DNA from: Rhizobiaceae bacterium | GTDB taxonomy: Bacteria; Pseudomonadota; Alphaproteobacteria; Rhizobiales; Rhizobiaceae | Direction: 5' to 3' | Assembly: GCA_017643495.1 (NCBI GenBank) | Contig: JAEPNK010000001.1 | Span: forward strand, 1,159,623 to 1,223,622 | Length of the DNA: 64,000 nucleotides | Made by a program: the position numbers and the translations under genes | In this document: positions 8,873-16,862 of the stretch, one piece after another | Layout of the letters: each line of letters opens with the position of its first letter | Position numbering within the stretch: the stretch's first letter is position 1 | The notes under the pieces: model-generated | Seen by the model: the letters and a program-made list of their open reading frames with translations, nothing else | The model's database searches: none | Told to the model about the DNA's origin: nothing

Positions 8873-9855
8873 GCGAATGTTTGCGCGTTGGCATGATCGG
8901 GGCCGGAATGGTATCCCAATATCATTTGCAGGGCTGGCTGGACTGTCCGCAAGCGCGGCTGGTTGCGATAGCGGACCCTGATTTATCCAAAGCCCGCAAC
9001 CGTGCCTTGGAAGTATCCGGGGTAAAAGCCTACGCCTCCTTTGGCGAGATGCTTGATGCCGGTGGGCTTGATGCCGTCGATATCGTCACGCCACCGGAAA
9101 CACATGCAGAACTGATAGCAACCGCCCAGGCTGCCGGACTGCATGTCATCTGTCAGAAACCACTCGCGACAAACGCTGCGGAAGCGCGTGCGATCGAAAC
9201 GGCGATACGTCCTGAAACGCGGGTCATGGTTCATGAAAACTGGCGCTGGCGCCCTCAGTACAGGGCATTGAAAAAAGCCCTGGAGTGTGGCGCTGTCTCT
9301 TCTCCTTCCGGCTTCATCTTCCGGGTTGAAAGCTCGGGATTGCTGGAAAATGAAACCGGCCAATACCCAGCCTTGTTGCGCCAGCCATTTTTTGCATCAA
9401 TGCCGCGATTGCTGGTCTTCGAACTGCTGGTACATCATCTCGATACGCTTTCCTTCCTGTTCGGGGATGTTCAACTCCACAATGCAGTTCTCGACCATCG
9501 ATGCCCGGCCGTGACTGGCGAGGACCGGGCTGTGATTGATCTTTCCGCAGGTGGAATACAGGGGAAGCTTGTCGCTGATTTCAGGGTGGAGGGTGCGCCT
9601 CCATTGCCAAATGACTGCTTGCAGTTTGATGGTGTTGAAACGCCCGTTGTAAACGGTTGGCAATTGAATATCCCTGACCAGGATCAGCAGAACTGGGACG
9701 GGCAAGCTGCCTATCAGGATAGTTATTCCGCTACGATCAAACATTTCGCATCTTCTCTTGCGAACGGAAAAGGGTTTGAAACGCCAGTATCAAAAATGGT
9801 GAAGCTGCTTGAACTGGTGGATGAAATCTACGCCTCGGCCAGCGCCGGTGTCTGA
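8869..9855 (+). CDS. Gfo/Idh/MocA-family oxidoreductase
   Basis: The 328-aa protein has an N-terminal Rossmann domain (GMIGAGMVSQYH, residues 8-19) and the characteristic C-terminal alpha/beta domain. The family EKP motif reads QKP here (VICQKPLA), a substitution of the usual Glu. Members oxidise sugars or inositols with NAD(P), commonly forming a lactone. ATG 8869 is used because it overlaps the hydrolase stop. It is the last gene of the 2258-9855 operon, convergent with the GntR gene at 9926. I see no clear terminator hairpin between them. Confidence 0.85.
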   Translation: MSECLRVGMIGAGMVSQYHLQGWLDCPQARLVAIADPDLSKARNRALEVSGVKAYASFGEMLDAGGLDAVDIVTPPETHAELIATAQAAGLHVICQKPLATNAAEARAIETAIRPETRVMVHENWRWRPQYRALKKALECGAVSSPSGFIFRVESSGLLENETGQYPALLRQPFFASMPRLLVFELLVHHLDTLSFLFGDVQLHNAVLDHRCPAVTGEDRAVIDLSAGGIQGKLVADFRVEGAPPLPNDCLQFDGVETPVVNGWQLNIPDQDQQNWDGQAAYQDSYSATIKHFASSLANGKGFETPVSKMVKLLELVDEIYASASAGV

Positions 9856-9925
9856 AACCAGGGCATGTTTGGGCAACAGCCTGCCTTGCCGGTCGGTCTT
9901 TCCAATTCAGTCATGACAGTTCCGG

Positions 9926-10600
9926 TCACTCGAAATCGACATCTTTCAGGGTCCTTTGCAGGCCCTGGCGCATGTGGTCATGAAGATGGCCGAGCATGGC
10001 ATCCAGATCATCACCGATTGCAGACTTCACATATATGTCGTGTGCCTCGCGGAGAGGGCCGCAGCGGTTGTGCGCTTTCTGGTGCAGGATGAAATAAAAC
10101 TGCAGGTTTGGCTTCATCTGCTCCCACGATTTGAGCAGCAATTTGTGTCCGGACAATTCATAGCACCATGAGTGCAGTACCAGTTCCAGCTCGATGGCCC
10201 GTTGAGGATCCTTGCCGTTTGCAATTTCCTCAATCAGGGCGTCATGTCTGCGTATCAGATCCTGTTTGGCTGTTTCTGTACGGTTTTCCCAGCATTCGCG
10301 AAAAGCAAATTGTTCAAGTGCTGTCCGCAAGGAATAAAGTTCTTCAAGGTCACGGCGGGTGACATTGCGAACGAAAAGCCCCTTGTACGGAATGCTTTCA
10401 ACAAGACCGCTTTCGACCAGCTCCCGAATGGCTTCACGCAGGGGCGCCCGGCTGACGCCGAGCTTCTCCGCAAGTTGGGTTTCCGTTAGTTTCTGGCCGG
10501 GTTCCACGCTGCCCTTGACAATAAGTTCACGTAACCGGCGAACGATCTGTCCACGTCTGGTTTCATCAACCAATGGTTCAAGCGAGGTAAGCTGGTTCAA
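9926..10600 (-). CDS. GntR-family transcriptional regulator, FCD type
   Basis: The 224-aa regulator has a GntR winged helix (SRAPLREAIRELVESGLVE, residues about 50-70) and an FCD domain with candidate metal ligands in ELVLHSW, EAHDIY and LHDHMR. It is the last gene of the leftward amino acid uptake operon, and its start overlaps the aminotransferase stop by ATGA, so it is co-transcribed with what it probably controls. The palindrome at 14652-14667 in front of that operon is a good operator candidate. Confidence 0.86.
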   Translation of the reverse strand: MNQLTSLEPLVDETRRGQIVRRLRELIVKGSVEPGQKLTETQLAEKLGVSRAPLREAIRELVESGLVESIPYKGLFVRNVTRRDLEELYSLRTALEQFAFRECWENRTETAKQDLIRRHDALIEEIANGKDPQRAIELELVLHSWCYELSGHKLLLKSWEQMKPNLQFYFILHQKAHNRCGPLREAHDIYVKSAIGDDLDAMLGHLHDHMRQGLQRTLKDVDFE

Positions 10601-11547
10601 GGTCGGTCCCGTATCTCTTTTTCAACAAGTGCCTTGTAAAGGCTTCGTATTTTGTGTGTGACAGGTCCGGCACGCCCGTCGCCAATCTGCTTCCCGTCTA
10701 TTTCCGCCACGGGTGTTTGTGCACCAAACGTGCCGGACAGGAACGCTTCGTCTGCACTATATGCCTCGTAAAGGGAATAGTTTTTCTCAAAGACCGGAAT
10801 ATTGTTGTCCCGGCACAATTCGACCACCTTGCGACGGGTCACACCGTTCATGCAGTAGTCGCCTGTGCTGGTCCAGACTTCACCATTACGCACAATGAAG
10901 AAATTGCAGGCATTGGTGGTATTCACAAAACCATGCGGGTCAAGCATCAGGGCTTCATCAGCCCCTGCCGCTTCAGCCTGAAGGCAGGCGATTACACAGT
11001 TGAGCTTCGAGTGTGAATTGAATTTCGCATCCTGCGAATGAGGCAGGCCCCTGACCTGGGGAACACTTGCCAGGCGGATGCCCCGGTCAAGCAGGGCTGC
11101 TGCCGGTTTGGAATGCTCCATGATGATGACAACCGTTGGTCCGGAACGCGACAGGCCCGGGTGCTGGAAAGGCTTGGCCTTCACACCACGTGTAACCATC
11201 AGGCGGCAATGAACATCAGTCACCATGTTGTTGGCTTCCGCGGTTTTTGCCATGGCATTCGCGACTTCTTCACGTGTCATCCCAATGTCGATCGAAACTG
11301 CCTTGCAACTGTCAAACAGGCGGTCCATGTGCTCGTCAAAAAACGCCCATTTCCCGTCATAGAGCCGCATCCCCTCCCACATGCCGTCACCGAGCATGAA
11401 GCCGGAATCATACACCGAAACCTTCGCCTCATCGCGGGGAACAATCTCGCCATTGACGAATATCTTGATGTCGCGATTGCGTACATCCTCTTCAGAATCG
11501 TGGGTTGAATGGGATTCAATCTTTCCCGGGTTGATGTGATTGTTCAT
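10597..11547 (-). CDS. Class IV aminotransferase (BCAT/D-amino acid transaminase fold)
   Basis: This 316-aa PLP enzyme shows VYDSGFMLGDGMWEG, the conserved N-terminal signature of fold type IV transaminases, and a probable PLP Lys in HSKLNCVIA followed by AAGADEALMLD. Start ATG 11547 is preceded by GAGAGGA, whereas a longer TTG start would sit on that ribosome site. It has an N-terminal extension of about 30 charged residues before the domain. The enzyme may be a D-amino acid, branched-chain or (R)-selective transaminase. Co-expression with an amino acid importer suggests it deaminates the imported compound. Confidence 0.85.
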   Translation of the reverse strand: MNNHINPGKIESHSTHDSEEDVRNRDIKIFVNGEIVPRDEAKVSVYDSGFMLGDGMWEGMRLYDGKWAFFDEHMDRLFDSCKAVSIDIGMTREEVANAMAKTAEANNMVTDVHCRLMVTRGVKAKPFQHPGLSRSGPTVVIIMEHSKPAAALLDRGIRLASVPQVRGLPHSQDAKFNSHSKLNCVIACLQAEAAGADEALMLDPHGFVNTTNACNFFIVRNGEVWTSTGDYCMNGVTRRKVVELCRDNNIPVFEKNYSLYEAYSADEAFLSGTFGAQTPVAEIDGKQIGDGRAGPVTHKIRSLYKALVEKEIRDRP

Positions 11548-11561
11548 CTCAACGAGTCCTC

Positions 11562-12347
11562 TCAATCCAGAACGGGTTCGGGCAGCCGGAAGGAACCATG
11601 CCCGCGCAGGAAGTTCTTTGTTCCTTCCTGTTGGGGGTGGATCAGTACCTTTTCCGGGTCGCCCTGTTCCAAAATCTTGCCGTCTGCCAAAAACAGCACC
11701 CGGTCTGCAACGGTGTAGGCAAAGCCGAGTTCGTGGGTCACAATCAGCATTGTCATCCCCTCGTCAGCCAGTTCTTTCATGGTTTCCAGCACTTCGCCCA
11801 CGAGTTCCGGATCCAGCGCTGATGTCGCCTCATCGAACAGCATGATTTCCGGTTCCATGGCGAGGGCGCGGGCAATTGCGACCCGTTGTTGCTGGCCACC
11901 GGACAATTGCGAGGGAAACGCCTCTGCTTTCCAGCCGAGTCCAACCTTGTCGAGATACTCTTCAGCCCGGCGGGCGCATTCAGCCTGGTTGCATTTCAAA
12001 ACGGTACGCGGGCCTTCCATGACATTCTGCTTCACGTTCATGTGCGGAAACAGGTTGAAATGCTGGAACACCATGCCGACGCGTGCACGCAATCCGGTCA
12101 ATTCCTTTTCAGGATAGTTGATCCCGTCAGCTTTTTCGGTTCCCACAGGCTTGCCCTGGAGGACTATTCTTCCGGATGAGGGAATTTCCATGAAGTTGAC
12201 GCAACGCAGCAAGGTGGACTTGCCTGACCCGGAGGCGCCGAGAATGACAATCGTGTCACCCTTTGCAACACTGAGGTCAATCCCGTTGAGGACATTCAGG
12301 TCACCAAAGGATTTGTGCAAATTCTCGATTTTCAGAACTTCTGTCAT
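11562..12347 (-). CDS. Polar amino acid ABC transporter ATP-binding protein (GlnQ/HisP type)
   Basis: The 261-aa ATPase has Walker A GASGSGKST, signature LSGGQQQR and Walker B MLFDEATSALD, with EATSALD typical of polar amino acid importers. ATG 12347 is selected because AAGGA lies 8 nt upstream. A longer start would overlap the permease gene that ends at 12352. It powers the permeases at 12352 and 13024 and is 14 bp before the aminotransferase gene in the same operon. Confidence 0.92.
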   Translation of the reverse strand: MTEVLKIENLHKSFGDLNVLNGIDLSVAKGDTIVILGASGSGKSTLLRCVNFMEIPSSGRIVLQGKPVGTEKADGINYPEKELTGLRARVGMVFQHFNLFPHMNVKQNVMEGPRTVLKCNQAECARRAEEYLDKVGLGWKAEAFPSQLSGGQQQRVAIARALAMEPEIMLFDEATSALDPELVGEVLETMKELADEGMTMLIVTHELGFAYTVADRVLFLADGKILEQGDPEKVLIHPQQEGTKNFLRGHGSFRLPEPVLD

Positions 12348-12351
12348 GAAC

Positions 12352-13017
12352 TCATCCTTTGGCTTTGCTTCTGATTTCAAATCTCTGAACCAGCAGGGTG
12401 AAGGGGAAGATCAGTATAAAGAATATCAGGGCAACGCTTGTGTACATTTCGATCGGGTTGAATTCGATTGTCGAGATGGTTTTCGCTTGATGCATCAGTT
12501 CACCATAGGCAATGACGGAGGCAAGAGAGGTCATCTTCACCAGTTCAACGGCCCGGTTCATGAAGGCGGGTATCATCCGCCTGACGGCCTGGGGCAAGAT
12601 GATCCGGCCCATCTGCTGTGAGTAGTTCATGCCGAGTGCCTTTGCCGCTTCCCATTGTCCCTTGTGGATCGACTGGATGCCGGCCCGGTAAATCTCGGAT
12701 GAAAAGGCGACTGTGTTCAGGGTCAGGCCAAGAGCGGCTGCAGTGAAGGCGTTTATGTCAAATGGCGAGATGATCGGAAACGCAAAGAAGAACCACATGA
12801 TTTGTACAAGCACGGGCGTGTTTCTGAATATCTCGACAAAGGCCGTTGCCGGCCAGTTGAACAACCTGTTGCCGGAATACCGCGCGGCGCCGACAAACAG
12901 TCCGAAAAACAGCCCCAGCACAAGACAGACCACTGCAAGCACAATCGTGTTCTTCAGGCCGATCAGCAGAAGATACCAGTTTGAGAATACGGCTGAAAAG
13001 TCCCAGACATGTTCCAT
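12352..13017 (-). CDS. Amino acid ABC transporter permease (HisM/GlnP type)
   Basis: The 221-aa membrane protein has an N-terminal hydrophobic segment at about 15-40, the FRNTPVLVQIMWFFFAFP motif of polar amino acid permeases and an EAAKALGMNYSQQMGRIILPQ docking loop. It is a paralogue of the next gene upstream in the transcript, and the two should form a heterodimeric channel. Confidence 0.92.
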   Translation of the reverse strand: MEHVWDFSAVFSNWYLLLIGLKNTIVLAVVCLVLGLFFGLFVGAARYSGNRLFNWPATAFVEIFRNTPVLVQIMWFFFAFPIISPFDINAFTAAALGLTLNTVAFSSEIYRAGIQSIHKGQWEAAKALGMNYSQQMGRIILPQAVRRMIPAFMNRAVELVKMTSLASVIAYGELMHQAKTISTIEFNPIEMYTSVALIFFILIFPFTLLVQRFEIRSKAKG

Positions 13018-13023
13018 CGGTGT

Positions 13024-13725
13024 TCAGCCTTTCGTCAGTTCGCCGGTGCGGCCGAGATGATGCTCCAGCCGCTGCACCGCGAGGGAGCAGATGAATATGA
13101 CGACGAAATACATTGCCGCAGCCACGGTAAAGACCTCGAGTGACCTGTATGTTGACTGGGCAATGGTGTTTGCCTGGTACAAGAGGTCTGCATAAGAGAT
13201 CGTGCTGACCAGCGTGGTTGTTTTCATCAGTTCGATTGCACGTTCCAGGAATGCCGGGATCATGCGTTTGACTGCTTGTGGAAGAATGACGCGGCGAAGC
13301 GTGTCATTGCGGTTCATGCCAATGGCTTTTGCCGCTTCCCACTGCCCGTTGTCGATTGACAGGATGCCACCCCTGAACACTTCGGCAAAAAACGCAGAGG
13401 ACTGAAGTGAAAATGTCAGAACCGAAGCCTCGAACGGATCAATCTCGACCCCGAGCAGAATCGGCATGGCAAAAAAGAACCAGAACAATTGTGCAATGGG
13501 TGGCGTTGTGCGCAAAAACTCGATCAGAAAGCTGGCCGGAATTCGGAGGACTGCATTTCCGTACAGGCGCAACAATGCCAGCAGAAGCCCGAGCGGAATG
13601 CCGAACAGCAAGGCAAGTCCGGTTACCTTGAGCGTGTTGACCAAACCCAGAAGCAACAGGTCGAAGTCCCGGAAAACAACACTGAAGTCCCACTCATATC
13701 CCACAATAAAGCTCCCGGCTTGCAT
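13024..13725 (-). CDS. Amino acid ABC transporter permease (HisQ/GlnP type)
   Basis: This 233-aa permease resembles the 12352 gene (FLRTTPPIAQLFWFFFAMP and an EAAKAIGM loop near residue 150), showing that the pair arose by duplication. It follows the binding protein gene by about 50 bp and precedes its partner by 6 bp, consistent with one polycistronic unit. Confidence 0.92.
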   Translation of the reverse strand: MQAGSFIVGYEWDFSVVFRDFDLLLLGLVNTLKVTGLALLFGIPLGLLLALLRLYGNAVLRIPASFLIEFLRTTPPIAQLFWFFFAMPILLGVEIDPFEASVLTFSLQSSAFFAEVFRGGILSIDNGQWEAAKAIGMNRNDTLRRVILPQAVKRMIPAFLERAIELMKTTTLVSTISYADLLYQANTIAQSTYRSLEVFTVAAAMYFVVIFICSLAVQRLEHHLGRTGELTKG

Positions 13726-13776
13726 GATGCCCGCCCGGACAACAAAGGGATTGTCCGGACAGGCTCGGGTTGTTGA

Positions 13777-14616
13777 TTACCAGTTTTCGCGGCGAATGGC
13801 CGGGACAGAGGATGGATCAACGCCAAAAGAATTCAGGAATTCTTCGTACCATGCCTGAGTTTGGCCGGTGGTGTAGTAATAGGCGATTGAGGTGTTCACC
13901 CAGTCACGGAATGTCTTGTCGTCTTCCCGGCGGACACCTGCTGATGAAGCCGATTCACGGACAGGTGACGGCAACACGATCTGGCCGCGCCCGATTTTCT
14001 TGCGCATTGCAATCAGGGGTGGGTGAAACAGGGAAACCGCATTGACCCGGCGTGACTGGAATGCTGCCACGCTTTCGCCATTCGACGGAAAGCGCAGGAT
14101 TTCCGCCTTGTCGAGCCGTGCGCTGACATAACGGTCCATCGTTGTGCCTTGCGTTACGGCGATCTTCACGTCTTCCTTGTTGAGGTCGTCCCAGGTCTCG
14201 ATTGCAAGATCATCATCGGCGAGGACCGCAAGCGCGTAATACAGAAGTGGCTGGGCAGGGAAGTCGATTGCAACTGCCCGCTTTGGGGTTGCATCAAGTA
14301 CGAACATCACGTCAATCTTGTTTGCCTGCAATGCCGCAACTGCGGTTCCCCAGGTAACTTCGACAGGTTCAAATTCCACACCGAGTTCATCAGCCATCGC
14401 CTTGCCGATGGAAGGTCCCAGTCCGGTCCATTCATCGCCGGCAGGGTCCTTGTAGAACCACGGCGGGGCCTGTGTTACGCCAATTCGTAATGATCCTCTT
14501 TCCTTGATGGCATCCCAGGTTGACGTCTCCTGGGACTGTGCGGCATTTGCCGCAAACAGGATTGTCGCCATGGCGACAAAGAAGAAGGTAAATTTCGAAA
14601 TCACTGATTTGATCAT
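13777..14616 (-). CDS. Amino acid ABC transporter substrate-binding protein (family 3)
   Basis: The 279-aa periplasmic protein starts at ATG 14616 behind GGGAGCGAG. Residues 1-25 are a signal peptide ending in ANA. The mature domain has GSLRIGVTQAPPWFYKD and an Asp-rich ligand pocket segment (DVMFVLDATPKRA) of bacterial extracellular solute-binding family 3. It is first in a leftward operon with two permeases, an ATPase, a transaminase and a regulator. The ligand is probably an amino acid or small amine, but its identity is not readable. Confidence 0.9.
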   Translation of the reverse strand: MIKSVISKFTFFFVAMATILFAANAAQSQETSTWDAIKERGSLRIGVTQAPPWFYKDPAGDEWTGLGPSIGKAMADELGVEFEPVEVTWGTAVAALQANKIDVMFVLDATPKRAVAIDFPAQPLLYYALAVLADDDLAIETWDDLNKEDVKIAVTQGTTMDRYVSARLDKAEILRFPSNGESVAAFQSRRVNAVSLFHPPLIAMRKKIGRGQIVLPSPVRESASSAGVRREDDKTFRDWVNTSIAYYYTTGQTQAWYEEFLNSFGVDPSSVPAIRRENW

Positions 14617-14651
14617 TGCTCGCTCCCGTTTATGTAAAGTTGCAATATTGT

Positions 14652-14667
14652 AGATTGTCGACAATCT
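14652..14667. promoter_or_regulatory. Candidate GntR operator, perfect 16-bp palindrome
   Basis: The sequence AGATTGTCGACAATCT is a perfect inverted repeat 36 bp upstream of the binding protein start (14616, minus strand). The core TTGTCGACAA matches the spacing expected of FCD-type GntR sites. The co-transcribed regulator at 9926-10600 is the likely ligand-responsive partner. Similar cores (CTGTCCACAG) occur before the next transport operon. Confidence 0.6.
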
Positions 14668-14841
14668 GTCAATCCATGTGGAAAACAGGCGTAGCCGGCT
14701 GTGAATTCGCCATCACGATGTTCGGGGAAGGACAGGCTTCGGCATCACCGGATGAGGCCCGCTATTGCCATGCAGCGGTCATTGATCGGTTGACGCATTT
14801 TCAAAGTAAAATCAGCACGTTCCATGCCGGGAGTTTTCAAG

Positions 14842-15966
14842 TCAATGCGTATCGCCTGACAACTCGGCCTTGGCCACTTTTTCGGCTATTGCGAGAGATG
14901 AAGTCAGGCCCGGGCTTTCAATCCCGAAGAGATTAACCAGCCCCTCCATGCCGTGTACTGCCTTTGTATCAATGCGGAAATCTGCGGCAGGAGAACCGGG
15001 AGTGGACAGTTTTGGACGAATGCCGCAATAGCTGGGTTCCAGGCTAGTAGCAGGCAGACCGGGCCAGTAGGTGCTTATTTTCTTTTCAAACTCCAGGCGA
15101 CTTGCATCATTCACCGCGTAAACCGGGGCATCAATCCATTCCACATCGGGCCCGAAGCGCATGCCGCCAGCCATGTCCAGGGTTAAATGAACCCCCAATC
15201 CACCATCTTCGGGTACGGGATAGACCAGGTGGGAAAACCTCGGACGGCCGGGCAAGGTGAAGTAACTGCCCCTGGCAAAAAAGGTTTGCGGAATATGCTG
15301 TTCGGCAAGACCTTCTATCTTTGCGGCGAGATCGCTTGCCCATAACCCGGCTGAATTGATCAGGGTCTTCGCCCCGATTTCAAACGTTTCTCCGCTGGCT
15401 GCATCCCGCGTTTTTATGTTGTAGTCCGAGGGGTTGCCCGAAACTGAAAGCACTTCTGTATTGAGGCTGAGCATGGCGCCGTGGTTTTCGGCATCTCCAA
15501 GCAGCGACAACATCAGTGCATGACTGTCGACAATGCCCGTCGATGGTGAGAAAAGGGCGCCCTTGCATGCCAGTTCCGGTTCCATGTCGGATACCTGTTG
15601 CGGAGCAAGTCTTTCCAGGTCTGTAACACCGCAACATGCAGCGCGTGCCTTGATTTCATCAAGCCTTGAAAGCTGTTCATCATTGGTGGCAACGATCAGC
15701 TTGCCGCAGCGTTTGTGCGGCACAGCTTTTTCGGCCGCATACCGGTACAGCATTTCACGGCCCTTGATGCACATTTCCGCCTTGAGGCTGTTTTCCGGGT
15801 AGTAAATTCCGGCATGGATTACTTCGGAGTTTCGCGAGCTGGTTTCCGTTCCAAAACCCTCTGCCCGTTCTATTACAAGGACTTCCTGTCCCGCGATGGC
15901 AAACTCTCTGGCAATGGCAAGCCCGACAACGCCGGCCCCGACAATCACACAATCTATGTCAGACAT
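14842..15966 (-). CDS. lhgO: FAD-dependent oxidoreductase, L-2-hydroxyglutarate oxidase-like
   Basis: This 374-aa flavoprotein starts with the dinucleotide motif VGAGVVGLAIAREFA (residues 9-23) and ETSSRNSEVIHAGIYYP, which is characteristic of the DadA/LhgO branch (COG0579). These enzymes oxidise L-2-hydroxyglutarate or related hydroxy or amino acids at the membrane or with oxygen. It lies 14 bp after livF on the same strand, so it is probably part of the hyu/liv gene set. In that context an amine- or amino acid-oxidising role is also possible. The symbol is by similarity only. Confidence 0.75.
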   Translation of the reverse strand: MSDIDCVIVGAGVVGLAIAREFAIAGQEVLVIERAEGFGTETSSRNSEVIHAGIYYPENSLKAEMCIKGREMLYRYAAEKAVPHKRCGKLIVATNDEQLSRLDEIKARAACCGVTDLERLAPQQVSDMEPELACKGALFSPSTGIVDSHALMLSLLGDAENHGAMLSLNTEVLSVSGNPSDYNIKTRDAASGETFEIGAKTLINSAGLWASDLAAKIEGLAEQHIPQTFFARGSYFTLPGRPRFSHLVYPVPEDGGLGVHLTLDMAGGMRFGPDVEWIDAPVYAVNDASRLEFEKKISTYWPGLPATSLEPSYCGIRPKLSTPGSPAADFRIDTKAVHGMEGLVNLFGIESPGLTSSLAIAEKVAKAELSGDTH

Positions 15967-15980
15967 GCTGGATTCGCCCG

Positions 15981-16694
15981 TTATTCCACGTAGCCGAAAT
16001 AGGCTTCTTCGAGGATTTTCCTGTCAGAAATTTCGGAAGTTTTTCTTGAGAGGACAATCTCGCCGTTTCGCAACACGTTTACCCGGTCTGCCAGATTGAG
16101 AATCCTTGCCGTTGACTGCTCGACAACAAGCAGTGTCATTCCTGTCTTCTCGTTGAGTGCTTTTAGGCTTGCATAAACTTCATCAATCATGAGCGGGGCC
16201 AGCCCGAGTGATGGCTCGTCAATCATGATCAGGGCAGGTTGCTGCAGAATGGCACGAGCTATTGCCAGCTGTTGTTGCTCACCACCTGACAGGTGTCCCG
16301 CCACGCCCTTGTATCGGCTGCGCAGAATGGGAAACGTATCAAGCACATGTTCCAGGTCACCTTGCAGAACACTCTTGTCCTTGCGCCCCATCCCGCCCAA
16401 TGCGAGGTTTTCTTCAACTGAAAGGGTCGCGAATATGCTGCGCCCTTCCGGCACAAGCACAAGGCCTTCCCGGCACAGCCGTTCAGGCGGGTGGCCGTTA
16501 ATCACCTCATTTTCGAACTCGATTTGTCCGGCCCAAGGTTTCATCAGGCCTGAAACAACCTTGAGCAGGGTGGATTTTCCGGCTCCGTTGGGCCCCACCA
16601 CAAATACAATTTCGGACTTTCCAACTTCCAGATCAATGTCTCGCAGGGCGTTCAGTCGACCATAACCGGCCCGCAGTCCTGAAATTTTCAGCAT
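15981..16694 (-). CDS. livF: Branched-chain-type ABC transporter ATP-binding protein LivF
   Basis: The 237-aa ATPase has Walker A GPNGAGKST, signature LSGGEQQQ and Walker B LIMIDEPSLGLAP, with the SLGLAP ending typical of LivF. ATG 16694 is chosen for its AAGGGGA site, whereas an upstream extension lacks one. It is divergent from the binding protein gene, while the other three subunits (livG, livH, livM) lie to the right. The importer is therefore assembled from two transcripts sharing one control region. Confidence 0.9.
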   Translation of the reverse strand: MLKISGLRAGYGRLNALRDIDLEVGKSEIVFVVGPNGAGKSTLLKVVSGLMKPWAGQIEFENEVINGHPPERLCREGLVLVPEGRSIFATLSVEENLALGGMGRKDKSVLQGDLEHVLDTFPILRSRYKGVAGHLSGGEQQQLAIARAILQQPALIMIDEPSLGLAPLMIDEVYASLKALNEKTGMTLLVVEQSTARILNLADRVNVLRNGEIVLSRKTSEISDRKILEEAYFGYVE

Positions 16695-16752
16695 TGAGGT
16701 TCCCCTTCCATTCATTGTCAGCCCGGCTGACCTGTATTTTGATATCATCGTG

Positions 16753-16772
16753 ATTGCAGACTGTCCACAGTC
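16753..16772. promoter_or_regulatory. Candidate operator copy 1 (GACTGT-CC-ACAGTC)
   Basis: Within 16753-16772 the arms GACTGT and ACAGTC form a perfect 6+2+6 inverted repeat (16759-16772). The 19-bp word ATTGCAGACTGTCCACAGT (16753-16771) recurs identically at 16812-16830. It sits between divergent livF and the binding protein gene, 58 bp from the livF start. The GntR/FCD protein at 20935, encoded in the rightward operon, is the likely binder. Confidence 0.65.
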
Positions 16773-16811
16773 TTCATTTTTTTCTTGACTCAATCGGGAG
16801 CCATCCTGTTT

Positions 16812-16830
16812 ATTGCAGACTGTCCACAGT
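16812..16830. promoter_or_regulatory. Candidate operator copy 2 (direct repeat of the 16753 site)
   Basis: This is an exact second copy of ATTGCAGACTGTCCACAGT, with centres 59 bp apart. Five of six arm pairs are kept (the last base is T). It lies about 30 bp before the binding protein start, while copy 1 lies nearer livF. This allows one regulator dimer per promoter or looping between the two. Confidence 0.65.
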
Positions 16831-16862
16831 TTGAGAGGCAACACCAAAGGGAGGTTTTCTTT

